A stretch of DNA of 9,677 nucleotides, from the NCBI GenBank assembly GCA_028687525.1, contig JAQTZX010000036.1, forward strand, positions 1 to 9,677, read 5' to 3'. Positions 6,534-9,677 of the stretch are shown piece by piece. The stretch is from Candidatus Omnitrophota bacterium. GTDB lineage: Bacteria > Omnitrophota > Gorgyraeia > Gygaellales > Profunditerraquicolaceae. Position 1 is the stretch's first letter. Each line of letters begins with the position of its first letter. The notes under the pieces were generated by a model, which was not told the DNA's origin, did not search any database, and was given only the letters and a program-made list of their open reading frames with translations. A program made the translations under genes and the position numbers.

Positions 6534-6558
6534 TAACACAAACCAAAATCACTGTCAA
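6530..6558 (-). promoter_or_regulatory. Sigma70-type promoter of fur-feoA-feoB
   Basis: On the minus strand a consensus TTGACA (6558-6553) is followed after 17 bases by TATATT (6535-6530). Transcription should begin near 6523, giving a leader of about 30 bases before the fur ATG at 6492. The -10 overlaps the Fur-like palindrome. Confidence 0.85.
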
Positions 6559-6560
6559 GC

Positions 6561-6650
6561 AAAAAAGGGGGACGGTTCGCAAAAAAGGGGACGGTTCTAT
6601 TTTTTTCGGCATCGATTCCGGAAAAAAAATAGAACCGTCCCCTTTTTTGC
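6561..6650. repeat. GGGGACGGTTC repeat: two direct copies plus one inverted copy forming a long hairpin
   Basis: The unit AAAAAAGGGGACGGTTC occurs at 6581-6597. A near copy with one extra G is at 6561-6578, and an inverted copy is at 6632-6648. The last two form a 28-base perfect stem (arms 6579-6606 and 6623-6650) with a short GC-containing loop. Downstream of the beta-barrel gene it could also stop transcription, because on the minus strand the first arm is preceded by the gene's stop and the second ends in a GC then T-rich run. Such units recur in intergenic regions of several uncultured bacterial genomes, from memory. No transposase is present here. Confidence 0.75.
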
Positions 6651-6666
6651 GGCGGTTTTTATCCGG

Positions 6667-7464
6667 TTAGAATAAATAACTCATATAAATCCCTCCGAAA
6701 AACCTGTTCTTCTGATTACCGTTGCCTTTATCGCTTAGATTACCCCACGGGATCGAATAATTGATATTCGGCTTGCATGTCAAAGATGTCGTCAAAGGGA
6801 TGGAAACACCCGCGGACATACCCGCATCCCCTCCTTTGCCCCGGACATACAATTTGTTGTTATGGCCGACATGCCCCGCCAGATCAAGGCTTAGGGAGTA
6901 TTCTTTTACTTCAAAAGGCAGACTGTATGCAAGGTTCAAGACCGTGTATGAACCTTCTCCGCCGCCGTCCTCTTTGTTGCCGTAATCATAATAGTAGTAC
7001 ACGGAAGGGCTCAACAGTATTTTCGGAAGGGTTAGACCGGCATAAAATTCCCTGCTCCAGCCTTTCGGCGAGCCGTCTAAAGGCATGGCATCGGGAAAAT
7101 CATAATAGGTATGCCCCACGGAAACATCGGCGAATGAAAAACTATACGTGTAGTCGAATATGGTATCGGTCTCGCTTGATTTCAGCGTATCGCGGTTTTC
7201 CATATCATGGCTCATCCACACCCCGACTTTGAACCTCCCGAATTTCGACTCCGGGCTTTTAATGTATAACCCCGGCTGAAGGACCGCGTCGCCGTCAAGC
7301 ATAAAGCCTCTCCACACATAAAGCGAGCTGAAATTCAGATCTCCCGACACCTCAAAACCCGCGTCCGACAATAACACCTTTTCCGCCGCGTAACCTCCCG
7401 TGCAAATGCCGGACAACGCAATGATGAAACCGGCTAATACCGCAAAAAAAACTTTACCTCTCAT
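6667..7464 (-). CDS. Secreted outer-membrane beta-barrel protein, TorF-like
   Basis: The 265-residue protein starts at ATG 7464 after a strong ribosome-binding site (AAAGGAG). It has a clear signal peptide (basic MRGK, hydrophobic stretch to about residue 22, cleavage likely near GGYAA). The mature part begins GFEVSGDLNFSSLYVWRGFMLDG, a pattern of small outer-membrane proteins in which a YVWRG motif follows the first strand. Alternating aromatic strands such as SPSVYYYYDYG and FYAGLTLPKILLSP continue to a terminal Phe (SYLF), the usual barrel-assembly signal. There are no cysteines in the mature barrel apart from one near residue 230. Function and cargo are unknown. It is separated from fur by the long inverted repeat and from the peptidase gene by terminator-like hairpins, so it is probably its own unit. 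Confidence 0.8.
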   Translation of the reverse strand: MRGKVFFAVLAGFIIALSGICTGGYAAEKVLLSDAGFEVSGDLNFSSLYVWRGFMLDGDAVLQPGLYIKSPESKFGRFKVGVWMSHDMENRDTLKSSETDTIFDYTYSFSFADVSVGHTYYDFPDAMPLDGSPKGWSREFYAGLTLPKILLSPSVYYYYDYGNKEDGGGEGSYTVLNLAYSLPFEVKEYSLSLDLAGHVGHNNKLYVRGKGGDAGMSAGVSIPLTTSLTCKPNINYSIPWGNLSDKGNGNQKNRFFGGIYMSYLF

Positions 7465-7514
7465 TCCGCACTCCTTTCTCCAGTTTTACCCGGATGGTTG
7501 ACAAGCATACAAAC

Positions 7515-7555
7515 AAAAAAGCGCCTTCTCATCCCTTTCTCGGATAAAAAGACGC
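7515..7555 (-). terminator. Rho-independent terminator-like hairpin upstream of the beta-barrel gene
   Basis: On the minus strand the arms at 7555-7542 and 7534-7521 form about 14 continuous pairs, including a few G-U pairs, with a seven-base loop, followed by six T (7520-7515). It sits about 50 bases before the start codon of the beta-barrel gene. It either ends transcription from the peptidase gene or acts as an attenuator in the beta-barrel leader. Confidence 0.6.
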
Positions 7556-7576
7556 CGGCGTCCTCTCTAAAAATCA

Positions 7577-7601
7577 AAAGACGTTCTTCATGAACGTCTT
7601 T
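7577..7601. terminator. 10-bp hairpin flanked by T-rich tracts on both strands
   Basis: AAAGACGTTC and GAACGTCTTT form a perfect 10-bp stem around a five-base loop. On the minus strand it is followed by TTTTGATTTTT-like sequence, about 120 bases after the peptidase stop codon. It probably serves as an intrinsic terminator, possibly bidirectional. Confidence 0.55.
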
Positions 7602-7723
7602 GTTTTACTTCGAAACACTGCATCATTGCAACTATATAAGTAAAAAAAACGTATTCTTGGTAACTACCGGTATACTAAAAATCTCCCGCCGGGATTATTT
7701 ATCGTCCCGATTCGCGGGACATT

Positions 7724-9127
7724 TCAGAACAAAAACACATTGGTAATCCTAAGCAAACGATCCAGAAGAGAACCTCTTGAACCGCCCTCTCCCAGATAAA
7801 GGTCGCTGACCACGACTTTCATCACCCTTCTAACCCTTTCACCGAATAAAAATTTTTCCCGGTAACCGCTTGTATCATGTATGGCATAAAGCCTTCCATT
7901 CATTTCCCCAAGATATAACAACACATGCCCTTTCAACTGCAGAATACTCACCCCCGGAATACCGTTCTCTCTCAAAAAGGAATACTTGGTTTCCACAGTG
8001 GATTTTCCCGTGCTGAAATCCGCAGACAGATGCCCGGTTTGCCCCTGCGCTCCGGAATTACGGGGCAAAGATATCCCCACGACGGCGAAAACCTCCTGCA
8101 GAAAAGCCGAACAATCCTGTTCTCCGTTTACCCCTCCCCATCCATACGGGGCATTCAACATCTTAAAAGCCTGTTCAATCACCGTCCGTGGCGTATAGCG
8201 CAAAAACCCTTTATGCACGCCTTCACGGCGCACATACGCCTGCCGGACATAAAATGCACCCGTTCCGCCTGAAAAAGGAAATTCGATACAAACGGTTTCC
8301 TCACCCCGCATACTCGATCCGGCGGCCCCATCGGTACCGGGCCAAACCGGGAATTTCGCCCCCATGCGCACCGTGTCAAAATACTGCGTGCAGGCGGGAT
8401 CGAGAAAAATATCCGCCTTGGGTCCGGTCACCACATAAAAATCCTTTTTACCCGTGAAAACCCGCATATCCTCCAGGGAACAAAAAACAATCTGCTCCTT
8501 GCGAACCCAGCCTGAAGAAGCGGGAGTTATACCGTAACACCACATCCCGTCCATGGTCTCATGCAAAACCGCCATCGGCGTGCCCGCGTCCAAAGAACTA
8601 TTCTGTACCTGGTCGAAATCGGCATCAAAAGGGCGTTCGGTCAGAATATCCGCGGTCGGCAGTAAACGCTGATCCGAACAGCGGCGGACAAAAGCGTAAC
8701 GCACGGGGACCTCGGCGGCTATAGAACCGATATTCATGTTTTCCCGGATCCGGACAAAATACCTTCTACCGGCCCTCTTCCCCCGCCGTACATAAAGCCG
8801 GTTTTTTAAAAATTCACCCATCCCTTCCCGCAGTTGACTACGCACGTCATCCCCCGGGTACACCGGACCAATCACCGTTATGGTTTTTATAAGTTTCAAT
8901 TCGTGTTCCGTCTTTTGATTGAATCGCAGGATATCCTCATCATCAAGGATAACACGGTCGGGGAACGGATGCCTGCTAATCCAGAAACCCGGGGTTCTCA
9001 TTTCCCTGCTGGTATGCGGCAATACGGAAGGAGCGGCATAGCCCGGGTTTTCCCCGGGAAAGGCGAAACACGGAGAAATAAAAATCAGTAATAAACAAAT
9101 TCCGAAATGGAGAAAATTTTTATTCAT
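7724..9127 (-). CDS. Exported SH3b-domain NlpC/P60 (C40) cysteine peptidase
   Basis: The 467-residue protein has a signal peptide (MNKNFLHFGICLLLIFISPCFA) and resembles multi-domain murein endopeptidases with an N-terminal clip-like segment, two bacterial SH3 domains and a C-terminal NlpC/P60 domain. The first SH3-like region lies around 120-215 (ending PASSGWVRKEQIVF) and the second around 225-305. The catalytic domain is about 313-450. C339 in YGWGGVNGEQDCSAFLQEVF is the nucleophile, H401 in LKGHVLLYLG the catalytic His, and H417 in YAIHDTSG the likely third residue. Such enzymes cut gamma-D-Glu-diamino-acid bonds in peptidoglycan peptides. The cysteine at the end of the hydrophobic stretch could alternatively suggest a lipoprotein, but no good lipobox is seen. 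It follows a DUF819 gene by about 60 bases, with AAGGG before the ATG. Confidence 0.88.
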   Translation of the reverse strand: MNKNFLHFGICLLLIFISPCFAFPGENPGYAAPSVLPHTSREMRTPGFWISRHPFPDRVILDDEDILRFNQKTEHELKLIKTITVIGPVYPGDDVRSQLREGMGEFLKNRLYVRRGKRAGRRYFVRIRENMNIGSIAAEVPVRYAFVRRCSDQRLLPTADILTERPFDADFDQVQNSSLDAGTPMAVLHETMDGMWCYGITPASSGWVRKEQIVFCSLEDMRVFTGKKDFYVVTGPKADIFLDPACTQYFDTVRMGAKFPVWPGTDGAAGSSMRGEETVCIEFPFSGGTGAFYVRQAYVRREGVHKGFLRYTPRTVIEQAFKMLNAPYGWGGVNGEQDCSAFLQEVFAVVGISLPRNSGAQGQTGHLSADFSTGKSTVETKYSFLRENGIPGVSILQLKGHVLLYLGEMNGRLYAIHDTSGYREKFLFGERVRRVMKVVVSDLYLGEGGSRGSLLDRLLRITNVFLF

Positions 9128-9141
9128 AAAATACCCTTACA

Positions 9142-9192
9142 GCATCGACCAATATCATTGCGATGCAGGGGCAAATGGCCGTTCGCCCCTAC
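9142..9192. repeat. GTAGGGGCGAA-type palindromic repeat (REP-like) overlapping a stop codon
   Basis: AGGGGC (9167-9172) and GCCCCT (9185-9190) are the outer arms of an imperfect palindrome of about 24 bases with one mismatch. Its minus-strand form begins GTAGGGGCGAACGGCC. This resembles a short palindrome scattered through many bacterial genomes. Its first bases supply the TAG stop of the DUF819 frame (9191-9189). Next to it GCATCG (9142-9147) and CGATGC (9161-9166) form a second small inverted repeat. Confidence 0.6.
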
Positions 9193-9512
9193 GATCCTCC
9201 CGAAAAATACCGGCACACATACCCGGTTATGATCCCCACATAAGTACCTATGATATTGCCGAAAACGGCAAGAAGCAACCCCACATAGGACAGGTGCGGC
9301 TGATACACCCCGGCCACCACCGGCGCAGAGGCCACCCCCCCGAGATTGGCCTGACTGGAGACAACCGTTAGGAATAAAGGCGCCCGGATCAAACGGGATA
9401 CCCCCAGGACTATCACACCGTGAATGATAACGATACAAAATCCCGCCAGGATCAAAATCAGAGAAGTACCTATGTTCGCCAGCCGCGCTCCGGCTCCGAT
9501 GGAAACCAGCAC
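9189..9512 (-). CDS. DUF819-family membrane protein, C-terminal fragment after a frameshift
   Basis: This frame encodes hydrophobic segments with the DUF819 signature SQANLGGVASAPVVAGVYQP (about residues 53-72), followed by VGLLLAVFGNIIGTYVGIITGY and a short tail ending in TAG. The homologous sequence extends upstream of the first ATG (9512) in the same frame, as AFGTDKIGYFLLFFVLVSIG, to about 9555. The preceding part of the protein is in another frame (9470-9677). DUF819 proteins are polytopic inner-membrane proteins of unsettled function. The gene lies directly upstream of the NlpC/P60 peptidase, which fits a role in murein-peptide handling, by inference only. It is either a pseudogene or affected by a one-base sequence error. 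Confidence 0.82.
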   Translation of the reverse strand: MLVSIGAGARLANIGTSLILILAGFCIVIIHGVIVLGVSRLIRAPLFLTVVSSQANLGGVASAPVVAGVYQPHLSYVGLLLAVFGNIIGTYVGIITGYVCRYFSGGS

Positions 9513-9677
9513 AAAAAAAAGCAGAAAATACCCGATCTTATCGGTCCCGAACGCTCCAGTTTCTTAACCGGGGTCATAGATAAAACCACGCCCAGCGCCG
9601 AAGACAGGATCACGCGCCAGGCCGAGGGAGTGAACACATTCCCGAAAGAAGGCATCCTCTGCGCCAAAACCGCAGAT
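9470..9677 (-). CDS. DUF819-family membrane protein, upstream fragment, frameshifted and cut by window edge
   Basis: Open from the right edge, this frame encodes a sequence beginning MPSFGNVFTPSAW at about 9655, followed by a membrane helix, RVILSSALGVVLSMTPVKKLE, that matches the middle of DUF819 proteins. After KKLE (about 9556) it leaves the family and reads a cysteine/proline-rich nonsense tail to the stop at 9470. The expected continuation is in the frame of 9189-9512. Adding one base near 9554-9555 joins the two as KKLEAFGTDKIGYF. The N-terminal half of the gene lies outside the window. Confidence 0.75.
   Translation of the reverse strand, partial: SAVLAQRMPSFGNVFTPSAWRVILSSALGVVLSMTPVKKLERSGPIRSGIFCFFLCWFPSEPERGWRT

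Noticed and set aside
6046..6612. A longer 188-residue form of Fur starting at 6612
   Set aside because: The extra 40 codons cross the promoter, the Fur-like palindrome and the inverted repeat. The ATG at 6492 begins the family domain and follows the predicted transcription start.
6561..6650. CRISPR array
   Set aside because: There are only three copies, one inverted, with no regular spacers and no cas genes.
7465..7723. Known riboswitch (TPP, c-di-GMP, fluoride, SAM) before the beta-barrel gene
   Set aside because: I looked for the conserved core motifs of these classes and found none; only terminator-like hairpins are present.

Overview
The window reads as a piece of chromosome from an anaerobic, diderm (Gram-negative-type) bacterium of roughly 50% GC. 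All recognisable genes lie on the minus strand. The anaerobic signs are subunits of an energy-converting hydrogenase-type membrane complex, ferrous-iron uptake by Feo, and a desulforedoxin-rubrerythrin pair. The outer membrane is implied by a signal-peptide beta-barrel protein ending in Phe. The inverted GGGGACGGTTC-type repeat beside fur resembles a repeat I associate with uncultured lineages such as Omnitrophota. That taxonomic hint is from memory and weak.

In the direction of transcription (high to low coordinates): (1) 9189-9677 is the C-terminal part of a DUF819 membrane protein carrying a one-base frameshift. It is followed by an exported SH3b-NlpC/P60 peptidase (7724-9127). The pair suggests murein-peptide processing. 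(2) 7515-7723 is an intergenic block with two terminator-like hairpins, then a secreted outer-membrane beta-barrel protein (6667-7464). (3) 6579-6650 is a long near-perfect inverted repeat, followed by a textbook sigma70 promoter overlapped by a Fur-box-like palindrome and the compact fur-feoA-feoB operon (3697-6492). (4) An extended -10 promoter sits on the feoB stop codon and precedes a 41-residue stand-alone desulforedoxin and a rubrerythrin (2939-3654). (5) 2541-2938 holds a strong sigma70 promoter and a hairpin-rich leader of about 230 nt ahead of hyfB- and hyfC-like genes. These two encode membrane subunits of a hydrogenase-4/formate-hydrogenlyase type complex. hyfB is split by an in-frame TGA, and hyfC runs off the left edge.

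Functionally the centre is a ferrous-iron and oxygen-defence locus: Fur probably represses its own operon, FeoAB imports Fe2+, and desulforedoxin plus rubrerythrin handle superoxide/peroxide chemistry with iron proteins. The neighbouring hydrogenase-type complex is iron-rich in its known relatives, so co-location makes sense, but co-regulation is not shown. No wholly new multi-gene system is evident. The least explained parts are the structured leader upstream of hyfB, the hairpin block upstream of the beta-barrel gene, and the two gene disruptions.
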